Positions 27,586 to 35,462 of a DNA stretch of 64,000 nucleotides are shown in pieces. This stretch comes from Schnuerera sp. xch1. GTDB lineage: Bacteria; Bacillota; Clostridia; Tissierellales; Tepidimicrobiaceae. The notes under the pieces are model-generated. The model did not search any database and was not told the DNA's origin. It saw only the letters and a list, made by a program, of their open reading frames with translations. The DNA lies in assembly GCF_019931165.1 (NCBI RefSeq), contig NZ_JAIOUP010000003.1, positions 111,983-175,982 on the forward strand, in the 5' to 3' direction. Position 1 is the first letter of the stretch, and every line of letters begins with the position of its first letter. A program made the translations under genes and the position numbers.

Positions 27586-28551
27586 ATGGATGAATACAAA
27601 GGAATATTAGTAATTGCAGAACAAAATGATAATATTATTCACAAAGTAAGCTATGAATTGCTAAACAAGGGAAGAGAGTTAGCTGATGAACTCAATGTAC
27701 CATTAGATTGTCTATTATTAGGTGATGATGGAATACACGTAGAGGAGCTTAATTATAGAGGAGCAGAAACTGTATATTATATGAAGTCTGAAAACTTTTC
27801 AAAACCTGAAGAATATCTATATAAACAGAATATAGTGAAGTTCATAGATGAAAATAAGCCAGAAATAATTCTAATAGGAGCAACTAATTTTGGACGTTCA
27901 ATAGCTCCAAGGATTGCTGCAGCTTTAAAAACAGGGCTAACTGCAGATTGTACTGAGTTACAAATTGACGATGATAATAATTTTATTCAAGTTAGACCTG
28001 CATTTAGCGATAATATATTAGCACATATAAAGACCGTTACATATCCTAAAATGGCAACTATCAGGTATAAGGAATTTGATGAGGCAGAGAGAAACGTTGA
28101 TAGGGAAATAAATGTAGTTAAAATAAAGCCATATATGGATAAATATGATGAAGTTGAAATAGTACAGTCATTTAATGAAAACGATGTAAACATTACTGAA
28201 GCCCAGATAGTAGTGGCTACTGGAAGGGCTATTAAGAAAAAGGAAGATTTGAAGATGATTAAAGACTTTGCAAATAAAGTAGGTGGAGTAATAGGGGCGT
28301 CAAGAGCTTTAGTAGATGCAGGCATGATTGGTAGTGTATATCAAGTAGGATATAGCGGAAATAGGGTAAAACCTAAAATATATATAGCCTGTGGAATATC
28401 AGGAGCACCACAACATCTAGCAGGTATGAAAGAATCTGAAACAATAATAGCCATAAATTCTGATTCTTCAGCACCTATATTTTCTATAGCTGATTATGGA
28501 TATGTTGGAGATATATACGAAATAATTCCCAATCTAATAAGGGACTTATAA
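27586..28551 (+). CDS. etfA: Electron transfer flavoprotein alpha subunit
   Basis: 321 residues. The N-terminal domain pairs with EtfB. The C-terminal FAD domain (about 195-321) shows VVATGRAI, GGVIGASRALVDAGMI, YQVGYSGNRVKPKIYIAC, GISGAPQHLAGM and INSDSSAPIFSIADYGYVGD. There is no N-terminal ferredoxin-like [4Fe-4S] domain, unlike LctC of Acetobacterium woodii. The gene lies 12 bases after etfB and 15 before the GlcD-type gene, so all three products are likely made together as one complex. Confidence 0.93.
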   Translation: MDEYKGILVIAEQNDNIIHKVSYELLNKGRELADELNVPLDCLLLGDDGIHVEELNYRGAETVYYMKSENFSKPEEYLYKQNIVKFIDENKPEIILIGATNFGRSIAPRIAAALKTGLTADCTELQIDDDNNFIQVRPAFSDNILAHIKTVTYPKMATIRYKEFDEAERNVDREINVVKIKPYMDKYDEVEIVQSFNENDVNITEAQIVVATGRAIKKKEDLKMIKDFANKVGGVIGASRALVDAGMIGSVYQVGYSGNRVKPKIYIACGISGAPQHLAGMKESETIIAINSDSSAPIFSIADYGYVGDIYEIIPNLIRDL

Positions 28552-28566
28552 TAGGAGAGATTACAG

Positions 28567-29949
28567 ATGGAGAGTAAAGTAATAGATAAGATGATAAGCA
28601 TAGTTGGAAAAGATTATGTAATAGATGATATAGAACAAAAAATGTCATATTTTTACGATGAGATTGAACATACAATGAGACCTAAAGCAAATGAAGATTC
28701 AATAGTTGTAAAACCTAAAGATACAGATGAAATTTCCATGATAATGAAATATGCGAATAAGAATAATTTGACTGTTGTTATACGTGGTGGCGGTACAGGA
28801 CTTTCAGGAGCATGCACTCCTATAAGAGAAAGTATAATATTATCAACAGAAAGATTTAATAAGATTATCGAAATAGATGAGGATAATATGGTTGCTGTTC
28901 TTGAAGCAGGAGTTACACTTTTCCAACTACTCGAAGAGTTAGGAAAATATGAAGGTACAGGCTTCCCAGTTCATCCCGGAGATGAAGGAGCTCAAATTGG
29001 TGGCATGGCAGTTACCAACGCAGGTGGAGCACGAGCTGTTAAACATGGTGTAATGCGAAAACATATTCAAGGCATGGAAGTTGTATTACCTAATGGAGAG
29101 GTTTTAGAGTTAGGTGGAAAACTATTAAAGAATAATGCAGGCTATAATTTAATGCAGTTGATAATAGGTAGTGAGGGAACCTTAGCAGTAGTAACAAAAG
29201 TTGTACTTAAAATATATCCAAAAGATAAATATTCAGCAACAATAGTAGCACCATTTAAAAACTTCAATGATGCGTCAAATGCAGTACTTCAGATATTAAA
29301 AAGTGGTGTAACGCCACTTGCTGTTGAATATCAGGATAAACATCTATTTGTAGAAACAGCAAAGATGCTTGGAACGGAATGGCAGGCTAATGAAGGTAAT
29401 GCAGACTTAATGATTATTATATCTGAAAAAACAGAAGATTTATTATATGAAACATGTAGGCAGATAAATGATATATGTATAAAAAACAATTCCTATGAAA
29501 CATTGTTTGCAGGCAAAAAAAGCGAACAGGATGAACTATTATTGATTAGAAGCCAACATTATGAATATATAAAGGATATTATAGGTCATTCTTTTGATAC
29601 TGCAGTACCTGTAGCAGACATTCCAGCATATTTAAAGGACTTGAAGGATCTGGCAAATGAATACAACACATTTACCAACATTACAGCTCATATAGCCGAT
29701 GGTAATATACACAGCGATATTGTTTTAGTAGATGGAGAAATGCCAAACTATGCAGAGGAATTGAAAGAAAGAATATTTAAGACATGTTTTAAATATAATG
29801 GAACTATAACTGGTGAACATGGTATAGGTAAATTGAGAAAAAAAGATCTAAAACTTCAAAAATCTGAAACAGAAATAAATTTAATGAAAGGGATAAAGAA
29901 GCTATTCGACCCAAATAATATCTTAAATCCAGGCACAATTTTTGATTAA
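28567..29949 (+). CDS. GlcD/D-lactate-dehydrogenase-type FAD-linked 2-hydroxyacid dehydrogenase
   Basis: 460 residues. A PCMH-type FAD domain covers about 40-220: VVIRGGGTGLSGACTPI, FPVHPGDEGAQIGGMAVTN, then GYNLMQLIIGSEGTL. The C-terminal FAD-oxidase domain (about 225-455) has ITAHIADGNIHSDIVL and GTITGEHGIGKLRKKDL, the glycolate oxidase/D-LDH motif holding substrate-binding histidines and arginine. Together with EtfBA it matches the LctBCD lactate-dehydrogenase/Etf layout, which drives lactate oxidation by NAD with ferredoxin in acetogens. Lactate, 2-hydroxyglutarate or another 2-hydroxyacid are all possible. No lactate permease or racemase is nearby; an aminotransferase is. Confidence 0.88.
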   Translation: MESKVIDKMISIVGKDYVIDDIEQKMSYFYDEIEHTMRPKANEDSIVVKPKDTDEISMIMKYANKNNLTVVIRGGGTGLSGACTPIRESIILSTERFNKIIEIDEDNMVAVLEAGVTLFQLLEELGKYEGTGFPVHPGDEGAQIGGMAVTNAGGARAVKHGVMRKHIQGMEVVLPNGEVLELGGKLLKNNAGYNLMQLIIGSEGTLAVVTKVVLKIYPKDKYSATIVAPFKNFNDASNAVLQILKSGVTPLAVEYQDKHLFVETAKMLGTEWQANEGNADLMIIISEKTEDLLYETCRQINDICIKNNSYETLFAGKKSEQDELLLIRSQHYEYIKDIIGHSFDTAVPVADIPAYLKDLKDLANEYNTFTNITAHIADGNIHSDIVLVDGEMPNYAEELKERIFKTCFKYNGTITGEHGIGKLRKKDLKLQKSETEINLMKGIKKLFDPNNILNPGTIFD

Positions 29950-29965
29950 GTATCTTTTCCTTGAG

Positions 29966-30100
29966 CTAGATTAGTTTCCCAATATATATTAAAGGCTTGT
30001 CCATAACCTTTTTGATAAATTCTGGACCTTCTCCATGCACAATAAGATAATAGGTAGAGGGTCCTTCTGATATTTTTCTATAGTATTTTATTACTTTCAT
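29966..30100 (-). CDS. Possible 44-residue ORF overlapping the end of btuD
   Basis: An ATG at 30100, inside the last codons of the ATPase gene, opens a 44-residue frame ending at 29966. It starts MKVIKYYRKI and ends PLIYIGKLI, with a plausible mix of charged and hydrophobic residues, including YYLIVHGEGPEF. There is no clear ribosome binding site, but overlap by 23 bases would allow coupling. I do not recognise it. It may be a chance frame or a fragment of a former gene. Confidence 0.25.
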   Translation of the reverse strand: MKVIKYYRKISEGPSTYYLIVHGEGPEFIKKVMDKPLIYIGKLI

Positions 30101-30902
30101 AGCTGCGATAAGCAGGGTTGTTTTTTTCATTTAAGCTGGCAATAACATAAGGAATATGGGTGGTTGGATTTTCAAACAATTCTACGTCTATTGAAAAGGC
30201 TGATTTTATATTATTCGGTGTTATAACGTTCTTAGGATAGCCGGAATCTATTATTTTACCTTCTTTCATTATAAAGATTTCATCGCAAAATTGTGAAGCA
30301 ATATTAATATCATGAAGAACAGTAATTACAAGAATTCCATTTAAGGATAAATCTTTTACAAGGGATAATATTTCAATTTGGTATTTTATATCAAGATGTG
30401 AAACTGGCTCATCCATGAGCAAAATTTTAGGATTTTGAGCTAATGCTCTTGCTATATAAACCCTTTGTCTTTCTCCACCACTTAACTTTTTTATGCTAGT
30501 TTTTTTAAACTGCCAGGTATTTGTGATTTTCATACATTTCTTCACAATATCTTTATCTTCTTTTCTTTCCATTTGAAACCTTTTTAGAAAAGGGATTCTT
30601 CCCATCATGATTACATCGAAACAATTAAATTGAAAATCATAGATTATATCCTGAGGTACATAACCTATATATCTGGATTTTTCTTTTATAGTAAAATCTT
30701 TAATATTTTTTCCGGCAATAAAAACATTTCCCGATGTTGATTTCAAATACCCAGAGATATTCTTTAAAAGGGTAGTTTTGCCGCTTCCATTTGCACCAAT
30801 TATTCCTATTAACATACTTTTATCTATGCTAAAATTAATTCCCTTTAAAATTTTCTTTTTTCCATAGGAAAAATGTAAATTATCCACTCGTAGAATAGCC
30901 AT
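30078..30902 (-). CDS. btuD: Cobalamin/iron-siderophore ABC transporter ATP-binding protein
   Basis: 274 residues, FecE/BtuD class. Walker A GANGSGKTTLL near 35-45, Q-loop GYVPQD, signature LSGGERQRVYIARAL near 135-149, Walker B LLMDEPVSHLD and switch histidine VLHDINIA. It energises uptake of corrinoid from the lipoprotein through the BtuC-like permease. It is the last gene of btuF-btuC-btuD under a cobalamin riboswitch, which supports corrinoid over siderophore. ATG 30902 follows AAAGGATG. The C-terminal about 30 residues extend past the usual domain. Confidence 0.9.
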   Translation of the reverse strand: MAILRVDNLHFSYGKKKILKGINFSIDKSMLIGIIGANGSGKTTLLKNISGYLKSTSGNVFIAGKNIKDFTIKEKSRYIGYVPQDIIYDFQFNCFDVIMMGRIPFLKRFQMERKEDKDIVKKCMKITNTWQFKKTSIKKLSGGERQRVYIARALAQNPKILLMDEPVSHLDIKYQIEILSLVKDLSLNGILVITVLHDINIASQFCDEIFIMKEGKIIDSGYPKNVITPNNIKSAFSIDVELFENPTTHIPYVIASLNEKNNPAYRSYESNKIL

Positions 30903-30903
30903 A

Positions 30904-31899
30904 TTAAAACATCCTTTCACCTTTTCGTTTATGTTTTATCAATAGATATATAAAAAATGGTCCTCCAAATGTAGCGGTGATTATCCCAATTGGTATTTCA
31001 GAAGGTTTTAAAATAATCTGGGATAAAGTATTGGCACAGGTCAAAAATATTGCACCCGATATAGCACTAAAGGGAACAAGAACTCTATTGTCAGGACCTA
31101 CAATAATCCTGGATATATGTGGTATTATAAGTCCAACAAAACCTATAATTCCACTGATTGATACAGCTGCTGCAGTAACTAAGGAACCTATTACAAGAAT
31201 TATTTTTTTAACCAATGTTGTATTTATACCTAGATGTTCTGCAGCTTCCTCTCCAGTCAATATAGCATTTATATCCCTTGAAAATACATACATAGCAAGA
31301 GAACCAATTAATATTATAGGAGTAGTGAAGGCTACACTATTCCAGTTTATAAGATTAAATCCTCCCATAGTCCAGAAAACAATCCTAGTAAATTCATCAT
31401 GATTTATAAGCATAATAAGAGATATAATCGCAGATATAAAAGCGCTTATAGCTGTTCCGGCTAACAGCATAGCAGTCATGGACACCTTTGTCCCAGTTTT
31501 GGAGATAATGTATACAAGAAATACCGTAATCAAAGAAGCAACAAAGGCCATAAAATTAAGTCCGAACATTCCAAAACCTGATATTATGGCAATGGTAGCT
31601 CCGAAGGCTGCTCCAGAAGATATTCCTAAAACATAAGGGTCTGCCATCGGATTTCTCAATAACCCTTGAAAAAACGCTCCCACAACTGAAAGCCCCATTC
31701 CTACCACTGCTGATGCAATTACTCTTGGAAGTCTTAAATTTAGTATTATGGTCCTAGAAGTTTCATTTCCTCCGCCATTAAATATATTTATAATTTCATG
31801 TACAGGAATTTTTACTGTTCCTATTGAAATAGATATTATGAATATAAATAAGAGTAATAATAGGGCTATGATAAAGTAAATAGTTTTTTTCAGTTTCAT
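30904..31899 (-). CDS. btuC: Cobalamin ABC transporter permease (BtuC/FecCD)
   Basis: 331 residues with about ten hydrophobic segments. FecCD motifs: ILNLRLPRVIASAVVGMGLS, GAFFQGLLRNPMADPYVLGI near 88-107, and SGIIGFVGLIIPHISRIIVG near 255-274 with the EAA-like coupling helix. It forms the membrane channel of the corrinoid importer. ATG 31899 lies one base after the btuF stop, so translation is likely coupled; the GGAGG upstream is at a rather long spacing of 12. Alternative upstream starts run back into btuF. Confidence 0.9.
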   Translation of the reverse strand: MKLKKTIYFIIALLLLLFIFIISISIGTVKIPVHEIINIFNGGGNETSRTIILNLRLPRVIASAVVGMGLSVVGAFFQGLLRNPMADPYVLGISSGAAFGATIAIISGFGMFGLNFMAFVASLITVFLVYIISKTGTKVSMTAMLLAGTAISAFISAIISLIMLINHDEFTRIVFWTMGGFNLINWNSVAFTTPIILIGSLAMYVFSRDINAILTGEEAAEHLGINTTLVKKIILVIGSLVTAAAVSISGIIGFVGLIIPHISRIIVGPDNRVLVPFSAISGAIFLTCANTLSQIILKPSEIPIGIITATFGGPFFIYLLIKHKRKGERMF

Positions 31900-31900
31900 T

Positions 31901-32848
31901 TTAATTAAATGCCTCCGGGTGTAAGAATTTAGCAATCTCTTCAAGTCCAAAAATGATTCTGTTAGAAGCTCTCGATATCAAATCATCATTACTTAAAATA
32001 AATACGTTGTCGTTTTTGACAGCCTTTGTATCCTTATATCCTTCTATAGTTTTTAAGGATTTAACATCACCAGCATGAGCAGCTGTTATTATTACGTCGG
32101 GATTTTTGTTGACTAATTCTTCCATGCTATACTTACTCCAACCATCTACGTCCTCTGCAATATTTTCGCCACCGGCAAGATTTATAATTTCATCAATAAA
32201 TGTGCCTTTACCAGCTGTCCAGTTTCCATTAAGTGAGACCAGATAAAACACTTTAGCTGTTGGTAGATCTTGTACTGTATCGTTTATTTGCTTTATTTTA
32301 TCCTGCATCTCTTTAGCTACCTCTTCACCTTTTTGCTTAGTATTGGTTATACGGCTTATTATCTTTATAGATTTATATATCTGGTCAATATTTGTAGATT
32401 CTAACATTACAACAGGTATGTTCATATTCTCCAAAGACTCCATCTCATCTTTGCCAGAAAGAGGAGAGACAAATATTATATCAGGATTTTGAGCAGTAAT
32501 CATTTCAACATTTGGTCCTACATACCCTCCTACTTTTGGCACATCTTCAACTTCAGGTGGGTAATTATCATAGTCTGTAACACCTACAATTTTATCCCCT
32601 GCTCCTAGGGCATATATAAGTTCTGTGGTAGAAGGTGAAAGCGAGACTATGTTTTCAGGTTCTTTGTTTATAGTTATTTCTCTTCCTAAAAAATCAGTAA
32701 TCCTTAACGGAAACTGGTTATTAGCAGTTTCTATTGATTTCTCAGATTCATCTTGTGAATTTATAGAGCCATTTATAGAACAAGCTGTTAGTGAAAGAGC
32801 TAAAACAATTGCTAATAGCGTAATAAGTAAGTTTTTATACTTCTTCAT
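31901..32848 (-). CDS. btuF: Cobalamin-binding lipoprotein (BtuF-like)
   Basis: 315 residues. Signal peptide with lipobox LTAC (Cys23). The mature protein is a class III periplasmic-binding fold: REITINKEPENIVSLSPSTT near 54-73, YALGAGDKIVGVTDYDNYPP, VPKVGGYVGPNVEMI, then NPDIIFVSPLSG. DNYPPE and the neighbouring aromatic residues are usual in BtuF proteins. Captures corrinoids outside the cell. ATG 32848 follows AGGAGG; an in-frame ATG 18 bases before overlaps the site. Controlled by the riboswitch and terminator directly upstream. Confidence 0.9.
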   Translation of the reverse strand: MKKYKNLLITLLAIVLALSLTACSINGSINSQDESEKSIETANNQFPLRITDFLGREITINKEPENIVSLSPSTTELIYALGAGDKIVGVTDYDNYPPEVEDVPKVGGYVGPNVEMITAQNPDIIFVSPLSGKDEMESLENMNIPVVMLESTNIDQIYKSIKIISRITNTKQKGEEVAKEMQDKIKQINDTVQDLPTAKVFYLVSLNGNWTAGKGTFIDEIINLAGGENIAEDVDGWSKYSMEELVNKNPDVIITAAHAGDVKSLKTIEGYKDTKAVKNDNVFILSNDDLISRASNRIIFGLEEIAKFLHPEAFN

Positions 32849-32880
32849 AAATATCCTCCTAATCATAAATTTTTAAAATC

Positions 32881-32920
32881 AAACAAGGCCTACCCACAGA
32901 GGTAGACCTTGTTTGCAAAA
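32881..32920 (-). terminator. Riboswitch expression-platform terminator
   Basis: On the minus strand AAACAAGGTCTACC pairs with GGTAGGCCTTGTTT (one G-U), loop of 6, followed by GATTTTAAAAATTT. It lies between the cobalamin aptamer and btuF, where it would stop transcription when adenosylcobalamin is bound. The reverse strand also has a usable structure but no gene is read into it. Confidence 0.75.
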
Positions 32921-32972
32921 ATCAAGAAAAAGATTTTATCTAACCTTCCCTCCGAAGGTAACTTATCGAACT

Positions 32973-33144
32973 AAATCTTGTGGCAGGTCTCCTGGCTTAC
33001 GAGTCATTTTCCACCCTACCTTCCCATCGGATAATCAGCAAGTGATTGATAGTGGTATATTAGGGTTTCATCTTCGCTTACAGTAGCGGGGGCTGCGCGG
33101 GATTTTCACCCGTCTTCCCTTTTAATTTTCAAACCATAAGATTT
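32973..33144 (-). ncRNA. Cobalamin riboswitch
   Basis: Minus-strand sequence carries all the conserved aptamer blocks in order: GGGAAGACGGGTGAAAATCC, GCGCAGCCCCCGCTACTGTA and GCCAGGAGACCTGCC (the B12 box, 32982-32996). AAATCTTATGG at the 5' side (33134-33144) pairs with CCACAAGATTT at the 3' side (32973-32983) as P1. It senses adenosylcobalamin and controls btuFCD. An extra hairpin (ACCTTC/GAAGGT, 32942-32960) lies between it and the terminator and may be part of the antiterminator. Confidence 0.95.
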
Positions 33145-33166
33145 TTCTATTAATTTGTGTACATAT

Positions 33167-33195
33167 ATTTTACATCTACTCAATATTTTAGTCAA
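33167..33195 (-). promoter_or_regulatory. Promoter of the riboswitch-btuFCD transcript
   Basis: Read on the minus strand: TTGACT (33195-33190), 17-bp spacer, TAAAAT (33172-33167). It starts transcription roughly 15 bases before P1 of the cobalamin riboswitch. Confidence 0.75.
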
Positions 33196-33312
33196 CAATT
33201 TTAATTATTTCATAAGGATATTTGTATGATATACTTATAATCATATAGTCAAATAGTATAATAAAAAAATACTGATACACATAGGAAAAACAATAATAAC
33301 TGAGGTGATAAT

Positions 33313-33849
33313 ATGGTTATTCTAATTACCGGTGGAGCACGTAGTGGCAAAAGTACCTTCGCAGAAGGTTTTTACAAAGACAGAAAAGACGTGGTATATA
33401 TTGCTACATCCAAAATATCTGATAAGGAGATGGAAGAAAGGGTTATGTTACATCAAAAAAGTCGTCCCTCATATTGGCGAACTTATGAAGGAAATTATTC
33501 TCTGATTAGTGCTTTAGGAGAAGAAAAAAATTATCTATTAGATTGTATAACCATTCTTACATCCAATATAATGTTTGATATGACTAAAGATGAGGAATTT
33601 ATAGGCTATCAATTACAACAAAAGGTTGAAGATAAAATATATAAAGAGTTATACACCCTTATAAAAGCTATAGAAAATAAAAAGCACAATTTAGTACTAG
33701 TAACCAATGAAGTAGGTTACTCCTTAGTTCCGGATAATCATATAAGTAGAGTATTTAGAGATATCCAAGGTAGAATAAATCAAAAGATAGCAGCTCTATC
33801 TCATGAGGTTTATTTGGTATGTTGTGGTATACCGGTGAAAATAAAATGA
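33313..33849 (+). CDS. cobU: Adenosylcobinamide kinase / adenosylcobinamide-phosphate guanylyltransferase
   Basis: 178 residues. Phosphorylates adenosylcobinamide and adds GMP to give AdoCbi-GDP during assembly or salvage of cobalamin. P-loop GGARSGKST (7-15), then MLHQKSRPSYWRTYEG, whose histidine H47 is the guanylylated residue in CobU, and LLDCITILTSN and VTNEVGYSLVPDN later. GAGGTGATAAT precedes the ATG. First of cobU-cobS-cobC, divergent from the riboswitch-controlled btuFCD. No second riboswitch is visible upstream of it. Confidence 0.94.
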   Translation: MVILITGGARSGKSTFAEGFYKDRKDVVYIATSKISDKEMEERVMLHQKSRPSYWRTYEGNYSLISALGEEKNYLLDCITILTSNIMFDMTKDEEFIGYQLQQKVEDKIYKELYTLIKAIENKKHNLVLVTNEVGYSLVPDNHISRVFRDIQGRINQKIAALSHEVYLVCCGIPVKIK

Positions 33850-34583
33850 TAGATGGATTTATATTAGCTGCTCAATTTTTGACACGATTACCTATAAAAA
33901 AATCTGTAGATTTTAATGATGAAAAACTTTCAAAAAGTGTTTTTTTCTTTCCTATGATAGGTATAATAATTGGTGTAATTGGATGCGTGTTTTATCATAT
34001 ATTTAGCTATTTAAACGAATCCATAGGCGCTTTCTTTGCATTGATGGCTATGATAGTAGTAACAGGAGGTCTTCATTTAGATGGATTATCGGATACCTGT
34101 GATGGATTTTTATCCTATAGAGACAAGAATAGGATGCTTGAAATAATGAAGGATAGCCGTATAGGTGCTTTTGGTGTTATAGCTATAGTACTGGATATTT
34201 TCCTCAAATATGTTCTTATATATCATATAGAAGGAAATATTCCTTTAATACTAGGACTATCCTATGGAAATAGTCGTTTAATAATATCATACATAATGTC
34301 TACTAAAAAAGTTGGTAGAAAAGGTGGGTTAGGGGATATGTTTCATAGTAGTAACCCTAAAAAATATGCTATGTTAGGAGGAGTTGCATATATAGCAATA
34401 ATTTTATTGATCAATCCGGTCTATTTAATACCTCTGTTATTTTCTTTTTTAATGGGAGAAATGATGACTAAAATAACATATAGAAAAATAGATGGCTTCA
34501 CTGGCGATGTATATGGAGCCACTATAGAGATTGGCGAGATAATATCTTTAATAACCTTTATAGGAGTGATGAAATGGATATAA
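33846..34583 (+). CDS. cobS: Adenosylcobinamide-GDP ribazoletransferase (cobalamin synthase)
   Basis: 245 residues, six or so hydrophobic segments. Joins AdoCbi-GDP and alpha-ribazole(-phosphate) in the membrane. CobS motifs: AAQFLTRLPIK near residues 7-17, FFPMIGIIIGVIG, the metal-binding GGLHLDGLSDTCDGFLS near 80-96 and MKDSRIGAFGVIA. ATG 33846 overlaps the cobU stop (ATGA), giving coupled translation. An upstream in-frame start at 33819 would lie in cobU and is rejected. Confidence 0.94.
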   Translation: MIDGFILAAQFLTRLPIKKSVDFNDEKLSKSVFFFPMIGIIIGVIGCVFYHIFSYLNESIGAFFALMAMIVVTGGLHLDGLSDTCDGFLSYRDKNRMLEIMKDSRIGAFGVIAIVLDIFLKYVLIYHIEGNIPLILGLSYGNSRLIISYIMSTKKVGRKGGLGDMFHSSNPKKYAMLGGVAYIAIILLINPVYLIPLLFSFLMGEMMTKITYRKIDGFTGDVYGATIEIGEIISLITFIGVMKWI

Positions 34584-35164
34584 TATTGATACGTCATGGA
34601 CAAACTGAAGATAATGTTAGAAAGGTATTTAGTACGAAGGATACAAAATTAACGGATGAAGGTAAAGAACAGATTAGAAGAACTAAACTCTTTATAGATA
34701 ATTTATCCTTTGATAAGGTGTACACAAGTCCTTTATATAGAGCTATTGAGACTATGAAAATACTGGGGTTAAATGCGGAAAGAGAAGAAAGAATTAGAGA
34801 AGTGGATTTTGGATTGTTTGAAGGGAATACCTATGAAACCATATTGGATAAGTTTCCAGAAGAAGCTAAATTATGGAATGAAGACTATATAAACTTTATA
34901 ACTCCTAGAGGCGAAAGCATAAAGTTAGCCTATGATAGAGTTACGTCTTTTTTAGAAGAACTATCTGAAAGAGATGAAGATGTGGTTTTAGTATGTCATG
35001 ATGGAGTTATTAGAATTGCTCTAAGCTGGGTATTCGACAAGATAGATTATTTTTTCAAGTTTAAAGTGGGAAATGGTAGTGTTAATATAGTCTCCATAGA
35101 TAAATATGGATTTAAATATATTAAAAAGACTAATTATAGTATAACCTGTGCTCCAAGCCTATGA
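34574..35164 (+). CDS. cobC: Histidine phosphatase, probable alpha-ribazole-5'-phosphate phosphatase
   Basis: 196 residues of the phosphoglycerate-mutase-like branch. Catalytic LIRHGQTEDN with His8, YTSPLYRAIETM, REVDFGLFEGNTYE and second histidine in VCHDGVIRIA near 140. The family includes phosphatases of many substrates; its overlap of 10 bases with cobS makes alpha-ribazole phosphate the best assignment. cobT, which makes alpha-ribazole phosphate, is not in the window. A strong terminator follows. Confidence 0.85.
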   Translation: MDIILIRHGQTEDNVRKVFSTKDTKLTDEGKEQIRRTKLFIDNLSFDKVYTSPLYRAIETMKILGLNAEREERIREVDFGLFEGNTYETILDKFPEEAKLWNEDYINFITPRGESIKLAYDRVTSFLEELSERDEDVVLVCHDGVIRIALSWVFDKIDYFFKFKVGNGSVNIVSIDKYGFKYIKKTNYSITCAPSL

Positions 35165-35237
35165 TGAATTATTAATTTTACGGTGCTTACATTTCCTACT
35201 TGTAGAAGATGGGAGACTTATACACTAGTGATTAAAA

Positions 35238-35285
35238 AGGGACTTCATTTTTAATTTTTATAAAAAATGGAGTCCCTAATTTTTA
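35238..35285 (+). terminator. Terminator of the cobUSC operon
   Basis: AGGGACTTCATTTTT (35238-35252) pairs with AAAAATGGAGTCCCT (35263-35277) with one G-U, loop of about 10, followed by AATTTTTATT. Confidence 0.88.
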
Positions 35286-35369
35286 TTCAAATATAAATGA
35301 ATGAAACAGTAATAAAACATTCTTATATTAGAAAAATGAAATAGATATTAAAAAACTTGCAAATAATAC

Positions 35370-35398
35370 TTGCCATAAATAAATTATTATGTTAGAAT
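35370..35398 (+). promoter_or_regulatory. Promoter of the citrate/2-oxoglutarate operon
   Basis: TTGCCA (35370-35375), 17-bp spacer, TAGAAT (35393-35398). The leader to the first start codon would be about 58 nt and shows no obvious structure. Confidence 0.6.
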
Positions 35399-35462
35399 AA
35401 CTTTTAAATGAAATATGGCATGTCTAAACTTGCAAAACAATCTAATCAAAGGGGGCAGTAAT

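Noticed and set aside
27987..28325. A 112-codon antisense frame within etfA
   Set aside because: Overlaps the conserved FAD-binding domain of EtfA fully and has no signals of its own.
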